From: Colletotrichum lupini
Lineage: Eukaryota > Ascomycota > Sordariomycetes > Glomerellales > Glomerellaceae
Assembly: GCF_023278565.1 (NCBI RefSeq)
Contig: NC_064673.1
Span: 310,001-374,000 of the forward strand
Reading direction: 5' to 3'
Length of the DNA stretch: 64,000 nucleotides
Position 1 is the stretch's first letter. The number at the start of each line of letters is the position of its first letter. The notes under the pieces are model-generated. The model was not told the DNA's origin. It ran no database searches and saw nothing but the letters and a program-made list of their open reading frames with translations. Both the position numbers and the translations under genes were made by a program. This document shows positions 32,901 to 42,713 of the stretch, one piece after another.

Positions 32901-33646
32901 TCAAGATGGAGGCTCTCGGCGCGGAAGCGCGATTCGCGGCCAGCATCGAGCAGCGGCGCGTCCACAGCATCTTGGCACTCACCCTCGGACAGCTGCGGAT
33001 CGGACTCGCGGGTGTCAGGAACATTGAAGCGCCCAAGACGCTCAGCGAGATCTCGGTGGAAGACGTTGTCGAGCGAGCCACGGGATCGCGCGGCGGAACC
33101 ATTCTCAAAGTGCCCAAGGTCGGCGCCGTGATGCAGACGTGGCAGACACCGAACCGCAACCGCATCGACTACATCTTCAAGAGCGCGTTCGAGGGCAAGG
33201 TGGAGGTGGGATGGAACTACTCGCGCATCAGCTACATCCGCGGCATGTGGGCGAGCCACGCCAAATCGCTGGAGCAGACGTGGGGCAAAGAGCTCCCGCT
33301 CACGGCGGCGCTCACGGCGATCAAGGTGACGGGCGTACCGGACGCCGACACGGAAGGGGGAGGAGGAGGAGGCGACGGGCAGGCGGGCGGGGGACCGTCG
33401 CAGCAGCAGCAAAAGATCACGGCCGAGGTCAACGTTCCGCAGTCCAAGTACGACTACGTTGCGCTGGAGCCGCCGATTATCGAGACGCCTCAGTTGAGGG
33501 ACATGGGGGAGGCGACGCCGCCGCTGGAGTGGATCGGGCTTCACAGGGACCGGTTGCCGAATCTGACGCACCAGATTGTGATTGTGGCGTTGCTTGAGTT
33601 GGCCGGGGAGGTGGAGGATGCGTATTCCAAGATTCTGGGGTCATGA
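23909..33646 (+). CDS. CSF1: Csf1, bridge-like lipid transfer protein (BLTP1/Tweek/KIAA1109 family)
   Basis: This is a single open frame of 3245 residues. One transmembrane helix lies at about residues 20-42 (EFLVYLIICGALAVFFLLYF), followed by the conserved RTYTWHRYRLYIDIQALQVSLLGGRIFF, the start of the Csf1/FSA1 repeating-β-groove rod. Most of the rest alternates amphipathic β strands, as expected for VPS13-like bridge proteins that move phospholipids between membranes from an ER anchor. Charged, low-complexity linkers occur at about 150-250 and about 1200-1330. The C-terminal region (FSA_C-like) contains a Gly-rich then poly-Gln insert at about 3150-3170. Yeast Csf1 is about 2950 residues, so length fits. 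The ATG at 23909 is the first in frame before the membrane segment. Absence of introns over 9.7 kb is notable beside intron-bearing neighbours. Confidence 0.93.
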   Translation: MPQEGEPNPTPTETPAFRWEFLVYLIICGALAVFFLLYFNRAFGSLLSWGIRTYTWHRYRLYIDIQALQVSLLGGRIFFTGLRYHGNNETFLIQHGYVTWRYWLRRVREVDIKASAQQQAEQASAGTNGRHSNLPCRVTMSLVGLEWFIYNRSPAYDSVLAGLKEPTATAENVSTAFESKDENASLRNRGQRTTEKPEPSPDSAEHEKETSGAALLSRIGNTFGRRGSSASQTSTPSDGPAGSNDDVQADSDLPFLLQLFPIFVTCQKAAVVMGNYNTKAILIVKADGLSGEIDASKTSTPDPYRQNFKIKFQHPIVEMRENDDFKEDQATRASREKQAAQEPSPTYKTSFFRRQRRRTLGTLRNLVPYWRKSVESFSLGSRSPLTTAVSQIPGSNQWQGLARYLDEDEQDSRLRWAGVEYAAESTVVDSPEATLTIYWDVVGKVTAEAASRRSKENAATYINGDEAPGWGMSLAINGGVVNYGPWADRHRADLQRVFVPSLSKDAVPATPLEEGAYRVPTQFKLFVELLDEVTLHIPIREDSKNWKWKGKEPPMKAPPQPMKRKQRNRAKKNTKTDAAPTRPGGWLDFIVPGNSTISFTMDMLASQTGYQMKLDVDLPSTELATSVNHELLWRSGPQRISCDLSTPLKWNTLRTWYFNIVTEQMELFILRDHVFLIIDLVDDWACGPPAEYLVFTPFRYYLNLELRDAMLYLNANDGNIINNPTDLEDNAYVIAKSPSLIVNSCIPIDKFRPSMNTVPFVLSAETFSLWLHVPPWNTQGTFLTSKEIGHGENFEVDGKYHYNTTTSPANIDTLEINLSLQSPTATIYGFIIRYVLVLKDNYLGDYIHFKTLEEYQDLLQLKESNPDAELANRPPPKKSNDLDVIMSVKIDDLRLLLPANLYSSQRNVQVETAGLSLDLRFTNYYMDLQVNLNPLNLSLGNAQSGSETPISAVSSTQLFIDGLTIYGHRLFGLPPSEPTYMCNWDISVGTVSGECSADFLTALMGVGKGFAFEFDDDENALIPLSSVIVYDVTFLRVAVEAVRVWCHVDEAAFLFSTGTLDIKFNDWARTHYSRRADIRLPDLQVSCVNSESAMRHKWKSQHGVETDAFFQASIRVAIIGRKFHFSEERKLQQELIRREDQRAGRTEFLLLPGILEETLPDQLDPPAQGFPPVPHPTVLDGVEGDQRSFDSRSAFSRSRPLRHKSSFLSTSTASSTSSVVRPRSSVRSRAKSRQSDMLHPDGSEAKRGGQHQRDVSTSTGRHSAFYSAIGDVRDASHHSSVAFSSQFYTPPFPLESVRPDTSEAVMQSIEEDEEASAFGFSEFGLDDIDPESLTEDRAHNSIILEIPSGITAFLNPSAVKNVSLLLAALQPSDPDDILDALQISSMTEIFDLQKKRKVAGEITDVLVRVPKASIRFLNSSTVDRMNPGGEEQDQYDVTVSRLSLCLRSIDAWKDPLKPVESNKRTSVLLKLGSAEVSASERLSGAEENQAAFMAQIESVMVSLGSKDVTYIDADIGSIKSSTASEKIEYLASLIHRTGVVAAELGEVLGQTMSRHEDRIKHFVYKLMTEGHPIGDPSFLTRPSAVLRSAEEHLRTFDSWKMAARLRQVWTHLPAAFKEDLHLSCLAASASPPADAAQRVIDAFQRWRSWDLSDVADSSLIKNVFGAVKVDDKPASPDLPILAALRLKDVQLLLDPGPKENRVVFSDLTTRLEQKAVPNTDGAEDVSKNMTVLNVYCGEAAVILNWELCELAEDVLRLYNKSSRANKPPQEPKSEPKVDNTSKPKTQNAFHVVLAVGRGSVEVDTINLSATSLGHNMKVSCLVDAYEATGSSINFILSCDAVTSRLHHRSELLGMFQIKDPSIIVSHELLETDTTSCHTIKSTASSRTLTFAVKQDPLYLVEVADYLVKDELTQIHKLQKQLPESPAPPRRNSIKIAERLSSFRVNVAMFLDEYRISVPLLQSMTYNISGVVARAAVAANFGKELIFDFDVKENSHEVRMDVRDRQRSISLLRIPPTNGRIVSHMGQGEHSVSVFGSVELMQLDASAVYSLLTALNRPQISSAVNELQEGTKAIQGHISEIFGEKAITKEKPSPPEPDSSLIYTIHLTLAGIEVFGNTPLVSEKDPTACLSFKLDRVHLEVANRHGSHGPILAQPELHINLRQILIDVQKGRDNAMRSCGSLALGALISMNTRCTEDGTEERSFNFRSDGLEIELSPETVSTVVAALGYMGDKIKDLDTSRELEYLRKIRQTRPRIAINDQEEAEEPDIIDSFLSSIVYRFEVRDTQISWLVGDPSDELLPLAGSKEDLILSVQLVSFGTRQTKSARLSIENFQLQMVPPGQDKSLRSLHSALLPEVVFNIAYVSNPNTRSLAFQAVGKSLDLRLTSGFIIPAAILKDSISLSMQNVQRASQNWTTGTAPPKVEKVDEIKEPAPPQRSILGTKRLESLLVDADFSGAVVYVSGKKPTDGLRGSSRTGRPSLAGKYGQFSTDDTGSSTVLRSPGLAWKFEYRDNGNEDPSLYGEIKIDASSNILYPSVVPLIMDMTTSVKEVVGKDKDTPASAAAQTPAAAAKPKAGNEDNILTADPNAVIGRLKLNLGLRICRQEFSLSCQPIARVAATTCFDDIYFTVNTVRSQEQGNFFSISGAFSKLQASVQHVYSRESTGSFDVDSIVLSLMNSKHVSGTSGVSAILKVSPMTVSINAKQLQDFLLFREIWYPTELRNTTTAPVAKLNTETSQQGHLVQRYQQVAATAAFPWTATISITSLDVSVDMGQAIGKSVFAIKEFWVSSKKTSDWEQNLCLGFEKIGIDCTGRLSGFIALQKLQLRTSIQWPEREAALNETPLVQASIGFSQFRVKAAFDYQAFLVADITSLELLMYNVRRSLEGTGDRLVAIFDGDAVQIFGTTTSAAQAASLYQAFQKLIQERRANFEMSLQEIEKFMRRRSYQSAALSPHLTSAPKLPAEDTLSKAPISLDTDVVVTLKALNLGVFPSTFSDHQVFKMEALGAEARFAASIEQRRVHSILALTLGQLRIGLAGVRNIEAPKTLSEISVEDVVERATGSRGGTILKVPKVGAVMQTWQTPNRNRIDYIFKSAFEGKVEVGWNYSRISYIRGMWASHAKSLEQTWGKELPLTAALTAIKVTGVPDADTEGGGGGGDGQAGGGPSQQQQKITAEVNVPQSKYDYVALEPPIIETPQLRDMGEATPPLEWIGLHRDRLPNLTHQIVIVALLELAGEVEDAYSKILGS

Positions 33647-35633
33647 GGGACTTTGGTCTTGAGGATGGGATGGCGAAGCCGCAAAGGGCCACGGCGTTGA
33701 GTCACTCGGCAGACAATCGTTTTCGGCGTTAAAGGAGTTTAGCATTTGGGTCGTTGGACCTTGAGCATCACTACGGCACATTGGGGGATACCATTCACGC
33801 ATCGACTTAATAATCAAAACATCATATATTATTCCCACGGCGACTGACACACCCGGACTTGTGAGTGACGAGCCCACTATAGGATGAGGCGCATGCAGTG
33901 ACAGGCAGAAGTGTAAATAAGCATCCTGAGGAAAGATAAGTAGAGAGGCGAGGTTTGCTTTGACGGGACGAGCCAGACCGATATATGGTTCGCGGCTTTG
34001 GATGCCGGTGAGTCGTGGTCCGGTCGGGAAGTGGCAGTCGCAGGTGTGGGTACCATGACGGCGTCCCGATTAGGCTGACCGAGAATCTGCACATCAGCCA
34101 GTCCGGCCGGGTGTCTGATCTTCCGCCACCCCGGATGATTTGGTCTACCGTCTCACTGCGGGCAGAGTAGGCAAGCTTTGTAGGGAGGATTCATGGCCAA
34201 CGCCGACTCCGTCATTGGGTGCTGAAGAGCCCAATTCGCAGCCATGCCGTCTACGCGGGGCGGGTTTGAAAGTGATGGTTGATCTCACCATCTTTGCGGT
34301 GCACCAGGGTGGGCTGGCTTTGGGTACAGTGCAGTGCACGGTAGAGGCCAAGCGAGGCGGGGTAGTTTTGATTGTTTAGATAAGCAGGGAGAGCTCTTTC
34401 CCTCAGACCTCTTGAGCTGAGCTTACAGTAGAGTTTCTTCACTCACTTGCGAGTACCATGGAATGCTTAGCTAAGGTAAGATAGCTTTGAAGCAGTAGCC
34501 GTGTACCTTGGTCTGACGGGAGCTTTGTCTAATTCAAACAAGGCGTGTGTCAAATGTGCGTCCAGCTGGAATGGGAGAGCAGTTGAGACGACCTAACTGG
34601 GGGTGTTTGGGGGTGTACTGCGCAAGTGGTGAGGTACCGATTCTGGTGCGAGGAGGAGAGGGTTACTGCCCTTTCCCTCGCATAAGGAAGGCACCTGGCA
34701 CACTGCCCCTCCTTGCACAGACCGGCCGGGTGAAGTGCCCCGAGTAGAGGTCTGGAGCAAATACTTGCTGCGTTTCCTAGCGTGCAAGGTGCTGACGAAA
34801 GGCTGGAAGGCTGTTGCTGGGGCACCCCATACCTTCCTTGCCTTGCAAAAGATAATACTGTATGCGTACTGCGGCAGAGGTGACAAGCAGTCAAAGTGAG
34901 TGGCGCCACGATTGTTACCTTAGTGAGAGAAGAGGCTACAGGTCTGCGAATAACGAAGTGGTAAAGGTGAAGGTGGATCATTGGATGGGATCCAGAGGGC
35001 GAGAGGTACGTCCACAGTGCGTGAGAAGAGGGGCAGGAAGGAGAGGCCCCATGTGAGGTGTGCCGTGCCTGCCCAAATGCTTTGCAGATGCTGTGGTTGG
35101 AGAGGGGAAGGGCGAAAAAACCAGGAAGGAGGGACCTCGAGAGTGGCGGGGGTTTTTTTTTTCTCTCACACTCTTTTTTTGCTGGAGCCCCACCTACCTT
35201 ACCCATTTTTTCCCTTCCGGCGGGCCAGTCAGTCACTAACTTTTTTTTTCACCTTTCCCTCGGGGCAACCGCCTGCCTCACACGGCCAAGGCAAGGCGAG
35301 GACGCACCGGTTCCCTTTTTTTCCATTCCTTCCCCCTCCCACCTTTTTACCCTTCTACCCCCTCCATCCCATTCACCTCTTTTCGACGATAAAAGAATCG
35401 GTAGAGGAGCTCATCAGTTCCCCTGTCGTTTCCTGGAACCGTCGACTTTTCAACCTTTCGAGGCAACCCTCACATCTTCATCTGTCTTCCTTCATTCTCT
35501 CCCAGCAGAGAAAAGGATTCAGCACTCTGTGAGCGCGGGGCAGATTCTTCAACCCCGCTTCGCCCAACTTCGACTCTACACATCCCACCCGACACAGAAA
35601 TTTCAAAGAGCTCGTTGAGCCACCGCCGTCAAG
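33647..35633. other. Intergenic region and EF2 promoter/leader
   Basis: The first 1.3 kb shows nothing I can support as a gene. A reverse-strand open frame of 228 codons (35236-34550) is Ser/Pro/Leu-rich and lies over the EF2 promoter; I take it as compositional noise. From about 35150 the forward strand becomes strongly pyrimidine-rich. Confidence 0.55.
35141..35480 (+). promoter_or_regulatory. Pyrimidine-rich core promoter and leader of EF2
   Basis: Long CT tracts (about 35152-35166, 35172-35180, 35239-35250, 35310-35345) are followed by a TATA-like GATAAAAG at 35388-35395 and a C/T-rich leader. Such CT tracts are typical of strongly expressed filamentous-fungal genes, where transcription often starts just after them. 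The tracts are seen directly; the role is from general knowledge. Confidence 0.5.
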
Positions 35634-38483
35634 ATGGTCAAGTAAGTTCATCACAACCCATCTCACTCTAGTCTCGGGCATAAGCAACATCACGACATGT
35701 CTCTTCATCATCATCATCATCAACAACACCATCATGGAGCAATGCCTGCACACTTTGCTGCATCGTTGCAGCAAAGCTTTGCTGAGCGCCCATCTCTACC
35801 CCGCCCCTCACCTCACCTCACCTCACTTTGACCTTCTCCCCTCACTCTCCTTCGGAGTTAAGCTCCCACACACAGCCAAACACCATACTAACCATGCTCT
35901 CACCACAGCTTCACCGTCGAGGAGATCCGTGGGCTCATGGACAAGCCCACCAACGTCCGTAACATGTCCGTCATTGCCCACGTCGATCACGGAAAGTCCA
36001 CCCTCACCGACTCCCTTCTCTCCAAGGCCGGTATCATCTCCACCGCCAAGGCCGGAGACGCGAGAGCCACGGATACCCGTGCCGACGAGCAGGAGCGTGG
36101 TATTACCATCAAGTCTACCGCCATCTCCCTGTACCACAACGTCGACCCCGACGATGTCAAGGACATTGTTGGCCAGAAGACCGACGGCACCGACTTCCTC
36201 ATCAACCTGATCGACTCCCCCGGTCACGTTGATTTCTCTTCCGAAGTCACTGCTGCTCTCCGTGTCACTGACGGTGCTCTCGTTGTCGTCGACACCGTCG
36301 AGGGTGTCTGCGTCCAGACCGAGACTGTCCTGCGTCAGGCCCTCGGTGAGCGCATCAAGCCCGTCGTCATCATCAACAAGGTCGACCGTGCTCTTCTCGA
36401 GCTTCAGGTCTCCAAGGAGGACCTTTACCAGTCCTTCTCCCGTACCATCGAGTCCGTCAACGTCATCATCTCCACCTACTTTGACAAGTCGCTCGGTGAC
36501 GTCCAGGTCTACCCCGACAAGGGTACCATCGCCTTCGGTTCCGGTCTTCACGGCTGGGCCTTCACCATCCGCCAGTTCGCCGTCCGCTACGCCAAGAAGT
36601 TCGGTGTCGACCGCAACAAGATGATGGAGCGTCTCTGGGGCGACAACTACTTCAACCCCCACACCAAGAAGTGGACCAACAAGAGCACCCACGAGGGCAA
36701 GCAGCTCGAGCGTGCCTTCAACCAGTTCATCTTGGACCCCATCTTCAAGATCTTCTCCGCCGTCATGAACTTCAAGAAGGAGGAGGTCGCCACCCTTCTC
36801 CAGAAGCTCGACCTCAAGCTCCCCGTTGAGGACCGCGAGAAGGAGGGCAAGCAGCTCCTCAAGGCCGTCATGCGCACTTTCCTCCCCGCCGCCGACGCCC
36901 TTCTCGAGATGATGATTCTCCACCTCCCCTCCCCCGTCACCGCCCAGAAGTACCGTGCCGAGACTCTGTACGAGGGTCCCCCCGACGATGAGGCCGCCAT
37001 TGCCATCCGCGACTGCGATGCCAAGGGTCCCCTCATGCTCTACGTCTCCAAGATGGTTCCCACCTCCGACAAGGGTCGCTTCTACGCTTTCGGTCGTGTC
37101 TTCGCCGGTACCGTCAAGTCCGGTATCAAGGTCCGCATCCAGGGCCCCAACTACACCCCCGGCAAGAAGGAGGATCTCTTCATCAAGGCTATCCAGCGTA
37201 CCGTCCTCATGATGGGTGGCAAGGTCGAGGCCATCGACGACATGCCTGCCGGTAACATTGTCGGTCTCGTTGGTATTGACCAGTTCCTCCTCAAGTCTGG
37301 TACCCTCACCACCTCCGACACCGCCCACAACCTCAAGGTCATGAAGTTCTCCGTCTCCCCCGTCGTCCAGCGCTCCGTCCAGGTCAAGAACGCCCAGGAT
37401 CTCCCCAAGCTCGTCGAGGGTCTCAAGCGTCTCTCCAAGTCCGACCCCTGTGTCCTGACCATGACCTCCGAGTCTGGTGAGCACATTGTCGCCGGTGCCG
37501 GTGAGCTCCACTTGGAGATTTGCCTGAACGATCTCATGAACGACCACGCCGGTGTTCCCCTCATCATCTCCGACCCCGTCGTCCAGTACCGTGAGACCGT
37601 TGTTGGCAAGTCCAGCATCACCGCTCTCTCCAAGTCTCCCAACAAGCACAACCGTATCTACATGATCGCTGAGCCCATCGACGAGGAGCTCTCCAAGGAG
37701 ATCGAGGCTGGCAAGATCAGCCCCCGTGACGATTTCAAGGCCCGCGCCCGTGTCCTCGCTGACGACTTCGGCTGGGATGTCACTGACGCCCGTAAGATCT
37801 GGACCTTCGGCCCCGACACCACCGGTGCCAACTTGCTCGTCGACCAGACCAAGGCCGTCCAGTACCTCAACGAAATCAAGGACTCCGTCGTCTCTGGTTT
37901 CCAGTGGGCCACCCGCGAGGGTCCCGTTGCCGAGGAGCCCATGCGTTCCGTCCGCTGGAACATCATGGATGTCACCCTCCACGCCGATGCCATTCACCGT
38001 GGTGGTGGCCAGATCATCCCCACCTCCCGCCGTGTCCTGTACGCCGCCGCCCTTCTCGCCGAGCCCGCTCTCCTCGAGCCCGTCTTCTTGGTCGAGATCC
38101 AGGTGCCCGAGCAGGCCATGGGTGGTGTCTACGGTGTCCTTACCCGCAGACGTGGTCACGTCTTCGGTGAGGAGCAGCGCCCCGGTACTCCCCTGTTCAC
38201 CATCAAGGCCTACCTGCCCGTCATGGAGTCCTTCGGCTTCAACAGTGACCTGCGCCAGGCCACCTCCGGACAGGCCTTCCCCCAGTCCGTCTTTGACCAC
38301 TGGCAGCCCCTGCCCGGTGGCTCTCCTCTGGACGGCACCTCCAAGGTCGGCCAGATCGTCCAGGAGATGCGTAAGCGCAAGGGTCTCAAGGTTGAGGTTC
38401 CCGGTGTTGAGAACGTGAGTTTTCCTCATAAACCCCCATGACTGATCAATGCTAACGAATCGCAGTACTACGACAAGTTGTAA
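35634..38483 (+). CDS. EFT2: Translation elongation factor 2
   Basis: eEF2 is the GTPase that translocates tRNA-mRNA on the 80S ribosome. Exons 35634-35641 (8 nt, ATGGTCAA), 35909-38414 and 38466-38483 give 843 residues. The P-loop is AHVDHGKST, switch II includes DSPGHVDF, and NKVD is the G4 motif. The diphthamide loop IHRGGGQ places His699 where yeast diphthamide is. The protein ends in YYDKL, the usual eEF2 C-terminus, which is present only if the last intron (38415-38465) is removed. Codons are nearly all C- or T-ending, as in very highly expressed genes, which also leaves a long stop-free antisense frame. Around the eEF2-kinase site the sequence is ARATDTR, with Ala56 where yeast and animals have Phe. 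Confidence 0.97.
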
Positions 38484-39026
38484 ACGCCTTTCCCACGGGT
38501 TAATAGAAAATGGCGTTGTGCCTTTTTGGGCATTTATGACGAACTGGGTTTGGTGGATGATATCAAAAATTATGACCCCGTTCTTTCCATAGCTTTCGCG
38601 TAGTCTCGAATGAAGACAAGTTCAATATGTAAATGCTGCATTGTGCCTGTACTGTGATGAAGTAACAAGTCTGTTGAATCTCAGATCGCCGTGCCATATC
38701 CTCCCGAGACAAGACTGAAATCTGCAGCGGGCAACGGCAGCGGGCAGCAGCAGCGACGCCGACCCTCGCATGGATCCCACTTAGGTTTAAAGTGGGTCGT
38801 CTTAGCGAGCTCTGCAAATAAAAGCTTTCAGCCTCGTTCTGACAAAGCTCCTTCTCTCAACAACCTCTCATTTCTGGGCAAATTTTTGTTTGTTCGCGTG
38901 GCTTCCCGCCGAGCAATAACAATGACTCCAACCTGTCCGTACATTACTTGAGTATCAGGCTTATTGATACGTCAACCCTTTTGTTCTTTAACCCCATGAC
39001 CTGGCGCGACCCTCACCGCGACGACC
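38484..39026. other. Intergenic region between EF2 and the CCCH/RRM gene
   Basis: It holds the EF2 3' flank and the next gene's promoter. I see no further gene or RNA. A CAGCGGGCAACGGCAGCGGGCAG direct repeat of a short unit is at about 38724-38748. Confidence 0.5.
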
Positions 39027-41431
39027 ATGTTTCTAGCAGAGGAGGATGCGCCCTTGCTCAGGACGTGGCTCCTGAGCAAGCTGCCTGAAGTGTTTGTCTC
39101 TCTGCCAGCTGCCTCGCAATTGCTCTTGCTGACCACTCCCAGATCCGATACAGAGACAGACATCTTGGCCGACTATGTCCTTGCTCTTCTCGCCTCGCAG
39201 GAAGGCGACGCTGCGCACATTCGTGCGGCATGCGAAAGCGAACTGCCGCAGTTCCTCAACACAGGTTAGTCTGATAACAATGACGACGCGGTCAAGCTCT
39301 CGCTAATAAACCGTACCACAGACACCGCGCCGGAATTTGTTGACGAGCTGTTTCGCGTCATCGAGTACAAGTCGTTTCTCCCGGGCGCGCCTCCCCCGCC
39401 CAAGAGGTTGACAGAGGCAGACAATCGCGCGGCGGCTTCGGAGTTTCCGTCTCAGGGTGGTTCGCGAAAGCGCTCATTCAATGACAGGGGCGACGCCGGC
39501 GCTTCGGTCGATCGGGACGCGGGCTTCGAGGAGCGCGCTTACAAGCAACCTCGCCGGAGTCAGTGGGACTCGACGGCTTCGGGTGCTGGAGGGTACTCTG
39601 CGCAGCCGTTCCCTGCCGATGGCTCGTTCCAGCTGTCGGCTACGGCGGCGCCGTACGACCCAAACTTCCCGCGAGGAGCACCAACTGGCCCCCAGAACTG
39701 GCGCGGGATGCCTCAGATGCCACCGGCCTATCCTCAGGGCGCCGCCCCGCCTCAAGGGCCACGAAGAAATAGGCAGAAATGCCGCGAATTCGCGACCAAG
39801 GGGTACTGCGCTCGGGGAAGCTCATGCCAGTATGACCACGGCGTCGAGCCCATCTGGTTGCCGCCTAGCGGTCCTAGTGGTCCTCAGAAATTCGATGGTG
39901 AGTTCAACATCTTTTCTGTCTATCACACCCAACCCGTAGCATGATGAGTAATCCATCAGAGCATTCGTGCGATGACTTTACAAAAAATTTATAAGGTTGA
40001 CTACTGAAAGCTACACATTCTTTACCATTTTCGTTATTGAACATCGTTGGACGAGTCTCACACTGATATAATGGCACAGACTTTGATCCCCGAGACGCGG
40101 CCATGATGATGTCGCAAAACTTCCAACAAATGCAGCAGCTCATGGAGGCATTCAACGCTGAGCGATCCAGTCGCGAGGGCCGCAAGAACCGCCGTGCTAC
40201 TAGAGGCAAACGGCGTCAGCACAGAGCCTCCTTTTCCGCTGAAGGCCCTGTTGAGGATACCACGAAGACGACAATCGTCGTGGAGAACATACCCGAGGAG
40301 TACCTGTCTGAGGAGGAAGTCCGCAAGTTCTTCTCCGAGTTTGGCGATATTCAAGAGGCCTCGCTGCAGCCTCACAAGCGGCTCGCAACTGTCACGTATG
40401 ACACGTGGGATGCTGCCAATGCGGCGTACCGGTCTCCTAAGGTCATCTTTGACAACCGCTTCGTCAGAGTGTTTTGGTTCGTCGAAGAGAGCGAGCAGGC
40501 TGCCGCACGCGCTGCTGCCAATGGCGAAGACCCAGACGCTGAGCCGGAGATTGATCTTGAGGAGTTTATGAAGAAGCAAGAAGAGGCCCAGCGGCAGCAC
40601 GAGGAAAAAGCGCAAAAGAAGGCAGAGCTAGACAAGCAACGGCAAGAACTGGAGCAGCGGCAACGCGAGCTTCTCGCCCAGCACCGCGAGGTCCAGCAGA
40701 AGCTTCAAGCCAAGTTGGCCTCGAAGAACGGCGATGGAGGGGAGAATGGAGAAGAGGGCTCGTTGAATTCGGCGCTTCGCGCGCAGCTCGCGGCTCTCGA
40801 AGACGAGGCTAAGCTCCTCGGTCTCGACCCGAGCGCGACGGATGAACCGTCCAACTCGTGGCATGCGAGCTATCGCGGACGGGGTCGCGGCAGAGGCGGC
40901 TTCGTCCCGCGTGGCCGTGGCTACGCTCCTCGAGGAAGAGGATCATACCGGGGCGGGTACCAAGGCGATGTCCACGTCGCCTACGCCGCGTACTCGCTCG
41001 ACAACCGTCCTCGGACTGTGTCCGTCACGGGTGTGGACTTTACTTCGTCTGAGAAGGACGAGGTGCTTCGGCAATATTTGCTTGCTGTCGGTGAATTTAC
41101 AGACATCAACACCACCCCGTCCAAGACCGAAGTCACCTTCAAGGACCGCAAGACGGCTGAGAAGTTCTTTTACGGTCTCCCCAAGCAGGAGATCCCGGGC
41201 ATCGACGGCCAACTCGAGCTGTCGTGGGTCGCCACGCCCCTGGCCCCCGTCAAGACTGTTGAGAATGGCGCATCGTCAAAGACCCAGGGCGCGTCTGACC
41301 ATGATATGGCCATGGGCAACGCCGCACCTAATGGATCGTCGGCGGCACGTGACCTGATGGAGCAGCAGCCGGAACAGCAGCGGGATATGGACTATGATGT
41401 TGCGGATGACGATGACTGGAGAGTTGAGTAG
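39027..41431 (+). CDS. CCCH zinc-finger and RRM RNA-binding protein (RBM26/27-like)
   Basis: Exons 39027-39264, 39322-39897 and 40080-41431 give 721 residues; both junctions are phase 1. The N-terminal ~100 residues form a helical, PWI-like domain (DAPLLRTWLLSKLPEV...ADYVLALL). A C-x8-C-x5-C-x3-H finger lies at 233-252 (KCREFATKGYC...CQYDH). RRM1 spans about 336-405 (TTIVVENIPEEYL ... RFVRVFW). A long Gln/Glu/Lys coiled coil follows (about 430-500), then an RGG/RGRG box and a second RRM-like domain (RTVSVTGVDF ... LELSWV) and an acidic tail. The order matches RBM26/RBM27 and S. pombe Rmn1, nuclear proteins linked to exosome-dependent RNA turnover. Intron 2 (182 nt) follows the zinc finger. 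Confidence 0.88.
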
Positions 41432-42669
41432 GGGGTGCTCGTCGTATGGAAGTGAGCAGAGGATGAAGTAGACTACAGTGTTACCTGTATACGTTCCAAG
41501 TAGTGGGATGCAGGTTTGGGACGAGGATTCGTCTCACGACGTTGTCTCAACGGACACTAAAGCGACACGTTACCGCAAGAATTGATACCAAAATTTGATA
41601 CCCCCAAGGCGAACTCTATGTCGTATGCGTGATGTTAATTGGTGAGGGCCATTTAGTGATGTCGCAGTCGTCGTCAGGAGCCGTGATTTCTTGGTGAAGG
41701 GTTTTCGAGTAACGACTTTTAAAGTCTTACAGCTGCTAACTCTTAGTATTCCGCTAGAATACTTTTGACGTGGTGTTCTACGTACGAGCTGAGAGGGTTA
41801 ATCAGCGCGAAATCGGCGGTGAGAAGGTTGTGAGAGTTTGACGGGTCGTGATAAATCTACCATAATGAGAGCTGCCTGAGGATTTTATCAGAGTATAAAT
41901 GACAAGCTACCAGCTAAGATTTATTTGATCACTGGGACTTGAGTACTCCGTACCACTCACTCTAACCCATTTTCTACGAAGCCCATCGTCACTAATGTGA
42001 GAGGTGATAAGGTCTAGAGCGGGGCCAAGGGTCCGAAAACTGTCCCGGCATTTGACTAAGCTTGGAATGCATGCTCTGAAAGGATACGAAAGCGGGAAAC
42101 GTAAAAACCCAGGAACAGAATTCGTGGTAGACGCATAGAGTCAGGGCGTTGGTTGAGTTTGAGAAAACAAGACTCTGCCTACTGTTTCAGCCATTGAATT
42201 GATCAACATTATTTGGTCAGCGTCGTAACGAAAACGATGTTTCCCCTCTCTGCTTCTCCTCTTTCTGTTCTGCTTATACGGGAACTAGAAACTATCCCTT
42301 GTTCGTCTGTGGCTTGCACCATAGTCGAGAAGGTTATCTTTTTATTTCATGGCTACAGCGGATGTCGGGCATGAATAAGACGCACGGCAGGACACCGACG
42401 CAAACGTGAATCGCATCGCGCGAGTGGGACGACGCCAGCGCAGAACAAGGGTGGATCTGACGACGGATAAGGGGTCGATGAGGGACGATGTTGGTCCTGG
42501 TGGGTTCTCTGGCGGATGCATGAAGCAAGGGTCGGCATATCGGTCCAAGAAACTCAAGTGACGGTCCATTGACGGAGTGAATCGCTCACCGGACTGGCAG
42601 AGCGAGGATGGCCGTTGCTCGCTAAAGTTGGGGACGGACTTGGGGCAGCTGACCACCTACCCTAGAGGT

Positions 42670-42713
<44 letters not shown>

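Noticed and set aside
34550..35236. 228-codon reverse frame upstream of EF2
   Set aside because: Lies over the CT-rich EF2 promoter; Ser/Pro/Leu composition follows from the skewed bases.
35823..38429. 868-codon open frame antisense to EF2
   Set aside because: It mirrors the EF2 frame exactly. Genes with almost only C/T-ending codons avoid antisense stops; the product is a Gly/Asp/Val/Leu-rich sequence without domains.
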